A stretch of 64,000 bases of DNA from Lingula anatina. Taxonomy: Eukaryota; Brachiopoda; Lingulata; Lingulida; Lingulidae. Made by a program: the position numbers and the translations under genes. The stretch lies in assembly GCF_001039355.2 (NCBI RefSeq), contig NW_019774547.1:62001-126000 (forward strand), in the 5' to 3' direction. The notes below the pieces were generated by a model, which did not search any database, was not told the DNA's origin, and saw nothing but the letters and a program-made list of their open reading frames with translations. This document shows, in pieces, positions 24,701 to 39,000 of this stretch (position 1 is its first letter; each line of letters opens with the position of its first letter).

Positions 24701-26223
24701 TGTCTTAATTCCACTGTTTCTTTACTATCAGGCTGGTTATTAACATCTGTTTGGTCAGCATCTACAGATTTTTCTACACTGGAAAATTCCACAGAACCAG
24801 AGCAACCAACAGCTCCATCTCCTGGAATCTCTTTAGCTTTAACAGCATCCACTTCAGTAAGAGTAACTTCAACAGGATCAGCATGGTCTTTCACCAAAAC
24901 CTTGACTTCCCCATGAGAGCCTATAGCAACCTCCAGCTCTATGGTCTCCATGCATGTAGGGTCACTCAGATCAGTGGTCAAAATATCCATGATCTCTTCT
25001 TCACTGTCCACCTTCTCCTCATCTTTCACAGAAGATTCTGTCATCTCTACATCTGATGTTTGACTTGCTGTTTCTGGCTGAACATCTTCGTCCATCTTTA
25101 TCTCTGTGGTCTCTGGTGGCTTTAGAGGGTTTTCTAATGTGGACTGAATGTTTTCTTTCTGATCCAAGGAGACAGAACTAGTCGCAGTACCATTTTCAGT
25201 ATACTGCTGTTCTATTGAGGGTGAGGCCTTTGGGTCAGGCTCAGTATCCGATATCTTTTCCTCGCTGACTGCTAAATCGTCCTTTGGCATAGATGCATCT
25301 GGCATAGTGGTGTCAGCACTTCCAATAGCAGAAGTGGACTTGGATGCTTGGTTTGGTTCAACATTCTGCACTTCCATGTGTTTGCTTGTCATGTTATTTG
25401 TGTTTTCTATATTTATGGACTCAGCAGAAGAGTAAATATCTCTAGACGTATCATCAGCTGACATCTCACTCTCTGTCTGACTGCGCTGTCTGGAGTAGTT
25501 GTGGTCCAGAGGAGTCACGTGAACCGAGGGCTTGGATTTGGTGGCAGTTGGCTGGAGGTTCGAGTTGGAGGTCTCATCCTCAGATATGCCTGATATGCTC
25601 TCCCTAGAGCTGAAATGAGCACACTCAAGCATCAGGAATGGGTGCATTTTTTAACAGACAAACCGAAACATAACTGCCTTCTTATTTCTAGAATCAAATT
25701 GTAAAACAATAAGAGCTAGTTTGTAATGTAAGACAAAATCATACCAACACTGATATATAAATTTGTTATGTTTGAAAAATCTATCATGGTCAGCAAATAT
25801 TTCTGAGGAAAATTTTCCTCTGTGACAAAATTCTAACCTGTCCTTTCTCTCTGTTTTCTTCTCCTGAGCTTTGGCAAATGGACTTTCCTTGGCCTCCGTG
25901 ATGTACTGTGAAAATAAACTGTAGTCCACCTCACTGGCTTCTCTCTCCAAGAACTTCAGCATGCTGGAGTGTATGCGGTAAAACACCTGAATATACATAA
26001 ACATACAAACTTTTTATACCCCAATTCTATGCATACTTGACTGTCTCAATAATTACTGTGAGGCTGATTTCTTATATCTGATTCAGTAGTCTGGTCAAAC
26101 CTTTATAACCAATGTATAATTCCATTACATATAATTAGTAACACTGTTAGCCACTACCTCTACTGTTTTAAATTGATGGAATACTTCAGGTGCTACATGT
26201 ATATCATCTTCATAGTGCACCAA

Positions 26224-26275
<52 letters not shown>

Positions 26276-29200
26276 GCAATCATAATGGCTAGTTTAAATC
26301 ACTGTTAGATGAACAAATAGGCTCAATTTGACCAATTTGGTCCATGTGGTCTAGCAAACCACTTTTCTTGAGCAGAATCATGCTATTTTCTTTATTATTT
26401 AATAAAAATTACTAATTGGCGGGTGTTTTAAAATGTTGAACTTGGTACAGTTTCATCTTGTGTGTTTTGTTACCTCCAAAGCTTCCACAGCCAGGTGTGG
26501 GGGGCTGACAATGTAATTGATTTTCTTGGGATACCTGGCCTTGTCTTCATGCAGGAATATGGCTGCCTGGAGAACAAACAAAAAAAGCGTATTATTTTTT
26601 ATACTGTGTGTTAGTACACACGCACGTGCGCACAGACACAAACACACTAGAATATGTGAGTCTACAATCTGGCCAGCCATTTCAAGTCAACAGGTTATAT
26701 CAAATTCACCATGTAGACAAGACTAATTAACACAGGTCTAGATTTACACATATCTCTTTCAGTGAAAATCAATTTACTTTAGCTTTATTGGGTTAAGACC
26801 ATACAATAAATCACTATTTTTATCAAGTAGGCAAAGCAGCAAAGCAATGCTAATGTTGCTTATTTTGCAACTTACCTTTAAATTAAAAGTTTGGAAAAAA
26901 ACAAGCAAACAAATAAACAAAAACAAAAACAAATAAAATCTATTTTAAGGACCAATTCCTCAACAATCCATTTACTTCAACCCTGTTAAAATTAAATTAA
27001 AAGATCACTAATTACAAAATACAACTGACAAGATAACAGCAAGTAATGTGATTATCCCCCTAACCTGCTTATAATGGTCAAGATAATCCTTGGGTGGCTT
27101 CCTCATCTTCTCCGCCACCTTCCCTAGCATGTAGTGATGAAGCCAGAGCTCTTCCTCGCTGTCCTCTGCCTCACACTTGCTGGCATTGGTATAACAGTCC
27201 TGGGCAATACGCAGCATCTCAATCTTGCTGCTCTGGGCAATCTGCAAGGCCTCATCATTCAGTGGATGGATTGGGTGCTGGCAATAACAAGATGAAAGTG
27301 TTAGGGTTCAGGAAAACGAAAGGGTAACACAATTAGGGCTGATATCCTGCAGAGTGACTTCTTTTTTCCAGTAATTGATTTTCTGGTTACATTAACAAGA
27401 TCCAGCTAATAAGGAGAACTTTTCAAGTTGTATCAAAATCAATGGATTCACCATGAATATCAACAAAGTAGGGTACATTCCTATATGTATAATCTTCATA
27501 ATTTTTTTTCGAATTTTTTTTTACTGAAATCATATAAATGAAACTGTGCTCAAAAGATATTAAACAATCAGGCGTCTTTGAATTTAACAATCACATTTCC
27601 TTAGTGTACTATAAGCAATTTTGCTTTTTAATCAAGGCTAATTACCTGAAGCAATATGATTGATAACAAGAAAAAAGTACAGTGCAGATGAAACAAATGG
27701 CATATTTATGCATTATTAAATATCATGTGTGTTACATTCAGGGTTAATATTTCTCTCCTCTTTTTTCTTGTGACAACTAATATTCAGTTAAACATGTTTA
27801 CGAGGATTAAAAATATCATCACTGTACATTAAAAACACACAAAAAAGGGATATTGATTTTCCTGATTGAACTACCGACTAAACAGTATTGGAATAGAATC
27901 AAAATCAATCCACCAAGACAGGAAATAATGTCTCACAGCATCAGTCACGCTATCCACACACCTTCTCCACTAAACAAACCCATCATTATCTTTCAATTTA
28001 ACAGAAAAATCTCAAGCCACTAGGATATTAAGAATACCTGACTTGTGTTCTCGGTTAAAAGTCATTTGTATTGATTGATGCCCTTATACTGTGTTGCAAC
28101 AGCCAGAACTTTATTTTAGCTTAAATATATTCTTGTGGGAATGCGAACTCATCCATGCGTTTTACCAAGAATGGTTTCAAAACCAGTTTAAAGGCAACTG
28201 AAACTACACAGTGAGATTAGTTTTTCTGCGTGAGTGGCAAGAGAACTTCATCTGGGTGTTGCCTGTATCGCTTTTAGGTGAATTTCACTGAGGGATCCTG
28301 CATACTATCCTGAAGGTGTAGAATGCAATATTGTTTCAGGTAAGTGTATGATGTTAAAACATCACAATAAGTTCTGCTGACATCTCCATTTATTATAAAA
28401 TATACCATTATGACAAATGTCTTAATTCATTGCATATAGATTATCATCATGTTAAAAGTGTACTTCTTGTTGTATTATGCATGTAAAGCTTCTTTATTAA
28501 GATAACCATATGTAAATAACTATAAGTATTGCAATATTTTATTGTTACATTACGGCCTATTTGTAAAAATATGCTAGAAGTTAATTTCTGCCAATCGGAT
28601 ATGTTTTTGCCTTCTCCGGTTTGTAAGTTAACAGTCTAACTCAACAAGTATGAACAGATTTTGATAAAATAAGATAGAAATGTGCTTACTTAAAATCACT
28701 TATACTTTGATAGTAAGCCTAATTAAAAATGTTCAATTTATTAATTTAGCTAACTATTATTAAATAATAAAGAGTACCTTGGTAGAGGTCCATCTGTGCT
28801 CTCTGACTGCTCTTTTCATAATTAAATGTATCTTAATATTATGAATGTTTCTGAATTGTGTATTTAACAAGTCACTTATTTATCACCTTATTTCAAAGCC
28901 ATAAAATGGTTCACAAAACAGATGGGCTATAAGATGTGACCAAAGTGCGAAATCTCACAGTTCACAAAGCACAACAACATTGTTGCTAGGATAATGGCAT
29001 TTCTATCACGTTTATTCTCACTTTAATGGCATTTTCAATGCTTGCCTGCTTTTAGATAAGGCTTTTAGTTAAATGATTTAGCTTGCACAAATAATTGTCA
29101 CTTTACCTGACAAATATCAAAGTGTACATTTTTTTTTTCAAAACAAAACTGGGTCAAATTTTTTAGAGTGAATTATTTAAATTTTGCAAAATCAACTTTA

Positions 29201-31685
29201 CATATTTATCTGAAATCCTTGCCCCAGTAAACAAAGTGTGACAAGTGCATGCTCTGCTCTACAATACCATATAAACACCACAAGCGACATACACGAAGGA
29301 CAGAGCCATTAATCCATGCCATGTGCCATGTTTCTAGGTTCACTTACCTGTTTAAGTTGCCTTGATGCATGCGAGTGGAGCTGGTATGCCAGGGAGCCAT
29401 ACTCAACCCAGAGCTTGGCATTGGAGTCGTCCAGCTCACATGACCGTTTGAAGCAGCGAAGAGCACTTATGGCATGTTTGTGAATAGGTCCCTCATTCTT
29501 CAGTTCACACTACAGAGAAAGGTGAGATCATTTTAATTAAAAAAGTAGAGGGGTTTATTTCATAAGGAAGTGTAGCCCCAGTTTTAGTAAAATTCTTCAA
29601 ACAAAGTGTCTAGTGAAAAAATTAAACTCTCTACAAGATTTTTACACAGAAACTAAGCAATTACAGAATTCTCTAAGGGTCCTCAACAATTCCCAGTGCA
29701 TACTAAATATAACTTTATCAAGTCTTAGACTCTATAATGTAAATATTTTAAGACCTCTTTTTGCAATTTAGAGTGGTATTAATTCCATTACTTTCAAAAG
29801 ATTACTGTGCATGAAGACAATTACTGCAAGAAAATCAAAAAGAAAATAGGACAGGTACCATAAACAAGACTTAAAGTTTATTGACATGCATATTATCAGC
29901 ATACACATACACCCCCATATGACAGCATACACGCACATTCACACAGACACTCACTAACACACTGGTTTTAATTTTGAAAATGTATATCAGAACAGAATTA
30001 AATTATATGCCTCCCTAACAAGAAATATTAATTGGCATTTCCACATGGTGTTATATTTTATGTTTCTGCACATATTACAAATTTCCATACAGTCATCGAT
30101 ATTCTGCACAACAATAACGATGTAATGTGTTTCTGCACATACTAAGAGGTTTCTGCACAAAATGCTCCTATTATTTCTAAAATACCTTTATTAAAAATAT
30201 GAGCATCTGATGATAAAATTCATTAAACAGACCTCTATGATATGCCTTGTTTGGTATCTTTTGGTTCCTCCTTTTTTTATTCTTTAAATGACATGTCCCA
30301 TCAAAAATGAATTATTTGAATAGATGAGAACACCTCTTTCTATTCTCTCTTCCAGACTGAGAAATATGCCCAAATAACACTACAAAGATATTTTTCATGA
30401 TAGACAAGTCATTAAATTACAAAAACTCCTAGACAACCTATCTACAATAAACATGAGCAGAATGCCGACTTGAGCAAGATCATCACTGACTGTACTTTTT
30501 GTCACCATCTGTACTGGTAGACTGAGAGGCTTTTTTTTTGTTTTGAAACTCCAAGTGTTAACATATATAATTGGGTTTCAATAAGCAAAGCAATACAGCA
30601 CCATACTAACACCTACCCCATCAGCAGAGCAAAGGTGACACAATAAAAATTCCATTGAGTCTATGAACTTACATTTACCTGGTTCTCCAAATTATACAAC
30701 CCTTGAAATGAAATACATAAAACCAAAAGCAAGATGAAATAAACACCATGACAAGTAATTACAAAGCGCTGTTACCAACTATAAATGATTAATGAAATAA
30801 TATATTCACTGCTGATTTCATAGATGACATACTAACAACATACTGGGAATAAAAAATGTCAGTTTCAGTTACATGGTTAACAAATCACCCGTTCCTAGGG
30901 TGGAATAAAGGAGAGGCTGGCAACTCTGCTTGTTTATGTACTGTCTTTGATATCTGTAGTAATAAAGGGATTTAGGCAACAAGTTACATTATGTAAACAA
31001 TCTTTCTCGTTGTCATTCAGATTGTAGATAAAGATACAATTTCACATAAAACACTTATCTAACTGCAACAGTGAATTAAGTATTTATTTCTTTTTTAATA
31101 GAATGAATTATTTTTAGTGAGACTTATTTTCAGTGTATGGATTCCTTAAAAATAAATAAACACAACAGGACAAGTAAAAGAACCTAAAAAAAGTTAAGCT
31201 TTTAGAATCTGGTCCTCACAAATAACTATTACTCAGAAACTATGCAGTTAGTGAGAATCTTATAAACCTCCAAAAACATAACCAGCAAAATCTTTTTCTC
31301 AGAAACCATGCAATTTCACAGGCCTCAGTCATTCACTGTCAGGAAATGATGGTAGATATTAACAGTGGCATTCATTCTCTTATAATATTTTTTTTCAAGT
31401 ATACCCAATAGCTTTCATGGTAAAGCAATATCTTAGTAACAGGCATAGTGATCTATCTTAGCTGCTACAATCAATGGTCTTCCACATTCAAATCTCAGTT
31501 TTATCACACAGACCACAAGTTCCTCACGTTTCCATAAAGGAATTGCTTTTTTTTTCCTTCTTCATATTCAGATTTAAGAAACCTATGTGTGAGTGATAAA
31601 TTATTTTCATCCATAGTTCACTGTCTTCTCTAAATTTAATAGTCTAAACAAAACACTCCAAGTGTTTTAATTATAATTCATTAGG

Positions 31686-31772
<87 letters not shown>

Positions 31773-33044
31773 ATCATTTATACAATATTTAGAGAGCTCA
31801 ACTATGCAGATACACAATTAAAATAAATATATGGATAAATAAACCCAAGACATGTCTAAACCTCAACTCTGAGTTTCACAGACATAGTCACGGGGGTATC
31901 AGGACAATTCCCCCCCCCCCCCCCCCGACGATTCCCCCCCTAAAGAATATATATTTATACAAAATATAAAGTAAAAGAGTACAAAGTTCAAATCTTTTCA
32001 TCCATTTTATGAATATTTCTCAGTTTGATGATGCAACTTGAGGATAGATAATATTCATTAAATTAAATTATTTTCATGTAGTACAAGTACAGAAAATTTT
32101 TGAGATAGAAGTACAGAACATTTTATTAAAAATCTCATCAAAGTACATCTCTAGTTAAGGTGGGGTAAACAGACGATCTCACTCATCCAGGTGACCCTTT
32201 GATAAATTAACTGTTACTTTTTTAAAAGTTAAATTAAAAATGCTAAATTACTCTCCCCCCCTTGATTAAGTCTTGAATCAAGGTGAATCTCTAGGGAGAG
32301 GTGGGGTAAACAGATTTTCTCGCTTATCCAGGTATCCCTTTGATTATTTGTCACTTTTAATTGCTTGACCACTACCCACCTGCTCACTACCCACCACAAT
32401 AAAATATTCATTTAATATCTGTTTACCTGTTTATCTGTTTACCCAAACTTTACCTGAAGGATAGGTGGTTATACTTTGTTTAGATGTTTAATAAAACTTT
32501 CTGTACTAGTACTAAATGAAAAAGGAACTTGTTATAAAATAATTTGTTTCATGATGAAGTTGCATTATCACACTAAAATATTAATAAAATGGATGAAATG
32601 TTTTAAACTTAACACTTTTTTCATTATATTTGTGTATAAATAGATATTTCTTGGGGGGGAATCATCTGGGGGGGGAATTGTCCTGAGGGGGAATTGTCCG
32701 GAGGGAATAGTCCGGGGGGAATTGTCAAGGGGGGAATTGTCTGTCCGATTGCCAGGTGTTTATTCAAACGGTTTTCCAACCAGTTACAACGACGTAACGT
32801 CACTTGCATCACATGCCATGCCAGCTACGTCACTTTGTGACAGCACATAGCTAGGACTTCTCATAACTTCTCATAATGGTTATGAGAATTCATAACAATG
32901 TGCTGTCACAAAGTGATGTAGCTGGCTTGGCATATGACGCAAGTGACATTATGCCGTTGTAACCAGTTGGAAAACCATTTGAATAGACACCACCTATAGG
33001 TATGTCCATGACACTCAGAGTTGAGGTATAGACATGTATTGGGT

Positions 33045-33083
<39 letters not shown>

Positions 33084-36000
33084 TTTTCAGTGTGTGTGTG
33101 TGTGTGCGCGCGCGTAGGTATTTGGATATACATCTTCTGAAAAGTTTGTTTTTATTTGAATAAGACAAAACTTCATCAAGCTCTAAATAAAACCCTGTTT
33201 GTAATCTAACTGACTCATGACAAGACATCATCTTAATCAATCTGTATTATCAGCTAACTGAAAATTTATATCATACCTGACTTCAGACATATTTTGTACT
33301 TCATTCATCAGAGGTTTGCCTGCTAGCTGACATTAACGTTGGCAAACACAGGGGTTATTTATGACAGCAACGTGATGGAGAGACTAACATATTAGCTGTA
33401 AAACTCTGACATGATAAATCAATTCTTCAAAGTAGGGAATCCAGGGCCACAACAGGCAACAGTATGACAGAACACAAGAAGCGTTTTCTCAGTTTATCAG
33501 CTCGTAAATACATTGTAATGATTTAAATAATCTTTAGTATGACCATGGTTTTCAAAGGTCTAGTGTCTCAAAACAAGAGTTAAAGATACAAACAATATGT
33601 TAATTAGATTTCTGGGTATCATAATATAATAGAAATTTCACAGAATTTTTTTTTTTTAATCAGTCATTCCAGACAGAAGAAAAAAATCTGATCCAAACAG
33701 CTGCGTCATTCTTTTTATCCACTATACTTTATCTTTATAACCGCCAATTATGTGAAACCATATAACATTTCAAGGCTGCTCTGTCAACCAAATAGCTTGT
33801 TAATATTTTTTTTTACCATTTCTAATAGTAACAGCCATGAATGTGACCTACTGACAATGAACATTAAGTTCAGCTGAACGTGAAGCTTTAAGGAACCCCT
33901 TGGCACCGATTTGAACTAAGTATCTCTATGATAGACATTAAACATCAATCACCATCATATCACTTAACTCATTTTGTTCTCTGTAAAATACAGCAGTCTT
34001 CAACACAAACCAAAAGCAAAACCTCCCCTCCCTTAGACAGGGCTGATACCATCATTTAGTGAAAAAGTCGAAAAATATGGCAAGGGGTCCAGGTGACTGT
34101 CTTTTTTTTTTTTTTTTTTTGGCTCCCAAAAAGCCATAATCCTGCTGATAGTTGTTGGAAAAATCTCATCCCAGCTTAGGAAATATAACATATACTGTTA
34201 TTTTTTAGATCACTGTCTTCACAAAAGTCTCTACATCACAGCCAATCACCTACACCTAATGTAGCAATAGTAAGTACCACAATGGATTTTCTAGGCCATT
34301 AGCTTTGGCATCTTTTCTTACCTGAGGGATTTAAAAAATGGATAATAAAGTAAGTACATAATCATTCAATACATTTTCAATGGAATCAAATACAAATGTG
34401 AGGAATTCTAGCACAATGTCCTCTTCTTCTTCTTTTCTTTTTTTTTTTTTTTTTATAGAACACTGGGTCTGGGTCCTGTCTGACATGAAATGGGAACTTC
34501 TAAAACACTTTAGGACTGTTTTAGAAAATTATAATATATACTTCATCTTTTGCCTCCTGTCATCAATTAAGCAGACTTTGTTATGCTGAAAAATATATTA
34601 TGTCACTATTTAACAGAAATTATGTTGGGATGTCCCTGATGAAACCTCATATAAACTGTTGAAATCTTTGTTATGCCAGTTTGTAGCAAAGTATATAGTG
34701 GTGCCATCAGCATGAAGATGGCAGCAATCAAAATTGGTAGAAACTTTTAATCAAATCTCCCTCACTCTCAACAATACAAAATAATCTGATATTCTTCAGT
34801 AATAATGAAATTTCATCCATTTCTGGGATCCAAAGCTGGCAAATGTGGTTTAATCCAGTAATCTATAAAGTAGGAACTGGTTTGTGAAAGTACTTAACAG
34901 ATTTCTCATAACACAGACATCAAAGCAATAGCATATTAATTATCAAATTTCCTTAATGAGATGTTTATCCACAACCCTTGAAAAAAAGACACATAACACA
35001 AAGCAATAATCTAGATGACCTTAGAGGCTTTTAAAGCTAATTGTACAAAATGTTGTATTTAAAGAAATCCATTCATTAAAGAATTCTGAGTTTAGACCAA
35101 ACAATGTGATGACTAATAAGTACTAGAAAATGGCCAGTTAATCCAAAAAAAAGTTGTTTTTTCCTTTTTCTCATCAAAACATCACAACAGCAATTAAGTC
35201 ACTTTGAAACCAACACTGACTGACCTTTTACCATTTCACTATTTAATTACCTTTTGGACAAAAAACCTAGGAAGGAGTGGATTTAATTAACACAGCATAA
35301 AATCCAAGTACGTCCTTCCTTAATGAACTGTAACAGTCACTTGATTATATGTCAACATTGAAGGTACGATAGAAGTCTTTTGAATTCCTAACCACTGTTT
35401 TTACATTCCTATTGTGTTAAAAATATACAGCCAGGGTTAAAAAAGATCTAAAATAAAAGTTGAAAGTTACATCTGTTCTTCAAGAAGTGGGAACAAGGAT
35501 AACATTAGGTATTTATAGCAGTAAATAATTTTTTTTTCCAAATTGGTAATTTTGGCAAACAATAGTGTTCTGTGCAAATGTGCACTGCTCTGATATGGAA
35601 AAATCAGCAGTTTTTCACAATTATTCACACAAGGTACATCAGTACTTTTCTTTAAATTTTACAAATGAAATGCAAGTGAAAAATTCCAGACGGTCAGGCT
35701 GGTTGAAAAGAAATGGATTTCCTTGTGCTGACCTTTTGTCAAAGTAATTTACGTAGGTAAAATGTAGTATAATGGAGGGCAGAAGATGGGTATTCTCATA
35801 CACAAGGTTAGGACAAAGTTAAAAGAGCATGTTCATTTGTGAAATTTTAGTTTCAAATTAGTTTTCTTGCCATTGTTACTGAAGTAATTCACACCCAATT
35901 AGTTTGCCTTCATATGGCTATGGGTGATACTAATGAATTTGATTGAAGTTTGCTGAGAAGAGAAAAACACAGTTGAAGACAGGCATGCATTAGACCCTAG

Positions 36001-39000
36001 ACTATTGTACAGGGATAGTTTTGAAGCAAACTTTTAATCATATTTTTGAGGCAAGAGATTGTTTCTGATAATTGATACAAACTTTAATTGAATCTTGAAT
36101 ATTTAAACCTAAAAAATAAAGAAATTAGGAAACAAACAGCACTTATCTGCATTTCAATATACAATGTAAGTACAAGATATAGGAAAAGAGCAATCACGTG
36201 ACTCAAGAGATAAAGTAATAAGAAGAGTGAATTTCAGTCACAAGTAAGTCTCAAATAAATATGTTTTTTAAACCATCAATTTGATCAGTCTACATACATC
36301 ACACATAGATGCAATTATGGATCACAACAATATTGTATGTATGTTGCATGTTTTTGGATGATTGGTCTTTCACCATTCTCTTGTTTTTTTTCGAAGCCAA
36401 ATGGCTACCATTTTTCTGTCTAAACCATAGCACCAAACTCCCCAGTCTTCTCCGCCGTCTTCATCTTGGGAGCTTATAGTAACAACTGGGACTAAGCTAT
36501 AGTACTTCCTTCATGACTTGCAAGACTTCACAAGATTCTAGAAGCCATAATGGAGATGAAATCTGTCAATTTTTATTTTCCCATTTATTTTGGATGGAGG
36601 ATTCCTCAGTGATTATAGGAAAATTATGCAAAATTCATTGTTTTTTTTCTTTGTTGCTATATGAAGGTCTTGATGGTTGTTTTTCTTTAAGCCATCTCAA
36701 AGTGTGCCTGAAGCTTTTCCCATAAGGCTCTACCTTAATTGTTAAAATATGAAATGACGTAAACCAGTTCAATCTATTGACTAGGTAGTAAACAAGTCTT
36801 ACTATAAACACTGTAAGTTAAAACAATTTTTTCTTAAATAACAGTTATTTCTTGACACAGACAAAAATACAAAAAGATTTACTGACAATCCACAGCGATT
36901 TACACATAACTATGCTGAGAATGCCAATGCTATTACAATATCTAATGAGAAAATTTGCAACTTATAGCAGTGGCTCTCCACAGAAGTTAAAAATATAATT
37001 TTCTATGACAGAAGTTTTGAACAAATCAAAACACATTATGGAATCTATACGACATAAAGGAGAGCAATTCATAATAACTATAAATCCCCAAATATAATAA
37101 AGCATTCATTGCAATCCAAAAACTCAAGTAAATAGACTTAAATGGAAGATGATATAGGCAAAATTTACATGGAAAAATGATAGCAATATTGTTATGCCAA
37201 ATGCTATGAATTATTGAAAGAAATAACACCTTGTACTTTTAATGAAGGGAAACAACCAACTACATCATTTTAGTTGTTTAAAATGCAAAACACCATCTCG
37301 ACAGAAGGTAATATGAGCTCATTACAGAGCGTAGAAGGTATTTTATTACCATTATTTAAAGCAAATACGTCTGTTAAGAAAAAAAAAAAACATTTTATTT
37401 CCCACACATCAGTGAAGCCTTTTCCCCCCATATTCATTTGCACATATTTTGCACCTTTCAACAGTCAGATTGTTAGCTTTTGATAGTTTTCAATGATTGT
37501 TCAATATCCTGGCATCTCAGCACAGTACGAAAGCTGGCAAATATGTACTGACTGGTTGAAGGTAGGGCCCTTACCATGTGTTATCCTGTCAACTAAGAGC
37601 ATAGTAGATAAACAACCAGAACCAAGAAGAAAACCATAGCAACAATACAAACATCTGTTCATGGATGGATTGAAATCACAAGGCCATGGCAAGAGATAAG
37701 GTAGTAATATGAATATGATCAGAACAACCAAGTGAATAATTTCAAAGACAAGATTCAATATCAATGCAGGACGGGGAAGCATTTTGAAAAGAGAAAAAAA
37801 ATATCATGATGGAGTACATATACACCTGCAGTAATGTGATTGGTATTATTGTACATTTAACACAAAGCATTTGCATTTTATTCCTTATTCTAGGACATGT
37901 CAGATAGGATGGAAAGCTCATCACTGCTCTACAATGCCAGCAACCATAGTTTGGAATATCACGAAGACTTCCACCAGCACACCATTTATCCACTCTTCAG
38001 CACTCTAATGACCCTCATCATGGTGATCTCAATTGCCGGTAATTCTGTAGTAGTTGCAGCAATGGCAAAAACAAAAAGACTTCAGAAACTGAGACACTTC
38101 TTCATCTATTCTCTGGCACTGTCAGACATTGGGGTGGCAGTCACCGCCATGCCTTTCCACACTATTCAACTATATCAAGGGGGCTGGAGGCTCCCCTGGA
38201 CGGCATGCATGGTCTATCAAGGGTTTGACATTTCCTGTAATACAGTCTCAGTATTCAACTTGGTGGCAATAAGTCTGGAGAGATTTTACTCCATTTCATA
38301 CCCTATGCAGTATGACAGATGTGTCACTTCCAGAAAGCTCAAATGGATTATTTTTATGCTGTGGTTTGCGTCATTTACCTACGGCTTTCTGCAATTGCTC
38401 TGGCTTGACAGAGGCAGCTTCGAGAATAACTCTGACATTCTTGATAAATGCACTTATAAGCCTGACTTTATATACAGTATTGTGGTAAGAATTCTTGAGT
38501 TTTGGCTTCCACTGTGTACCATGGTAGTTGTATACTTCCGTATATACTGCATTGTAAAACAGCAAGTGAAGATGCATGAGAAACTAATGCACAGAATTAC
38601 CTCCAGTAATGTCTTATCAGAGCAGGGTTCTGAACTGCACCAGCGTGAACCATTGCTCAGTGTTAAAGAAGAGGACGAAAATGAGGAAAACAAGGATTCA
38701 ACCTCAATACAAATAAATATACATGGTTTGGAAAAATGCTCCACATATGATGGTGATTTATTCAAGGATTTTGTTCTTAACTATAAGAAATATTACGAAA
38801 AACCTGTAAAAAAAGAATACATAAGGAAACGCAGGAATACTGCATGCATGTCTCGTCCAATTTTAAGAAAACAAAGGCCAAGACAACTTAAAACTTACAG
38901 ATCTGCTTCCCTTCCAAGTGATCTTGATCAAAATTCTACTTTCCTGCCTGCTTGGATGCATGAAATCCAGATACGTATCAATCCCTACCAAAACAATGCT

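Larger units (their letters stand above)
31841..33046. mobile_element. 1.2-kb composite foldback element with nested palindrome
   Basis: The outer ends are 46-bp inverted repeats (31841-31886 and 33001-33046) matching at 41 of 46 positions; core cctcaactctgag. Inside, 31920-32165 and 32445-32680 are long imperfect inverted copies of each other. The sequence ggtggggtaaacaga is also directly repeated (near 32159 and 32300). A second palindrome (32755-32991) and a G-rich minisatellite lie in the right half. There is no coding capacity. A related partial copy is at 2390-2620. Flanking sequence continues the symmetry with ATAAAT/ATTTAT, so the exact end and target duplication are uncertain. The transposon class is not assigned. 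Confidence 0.88.

Noticed and set aside
24293-24916. 207-codon open frame on the plus strand
   Set aside because: It lies wholly antisense to CABIN1 exon 37. The Ser/Leu/Val-rich translation is what the reverse complement of Glu/Asp/Ser/Thr codons gives, and no domain is present.
32624-32812. 62-codon minus-strand frame rich in Pro-Pro and Ile-Pro-Pro
   Set aside because: It is the translation of the G-rich minisatellite inside the foldback element.
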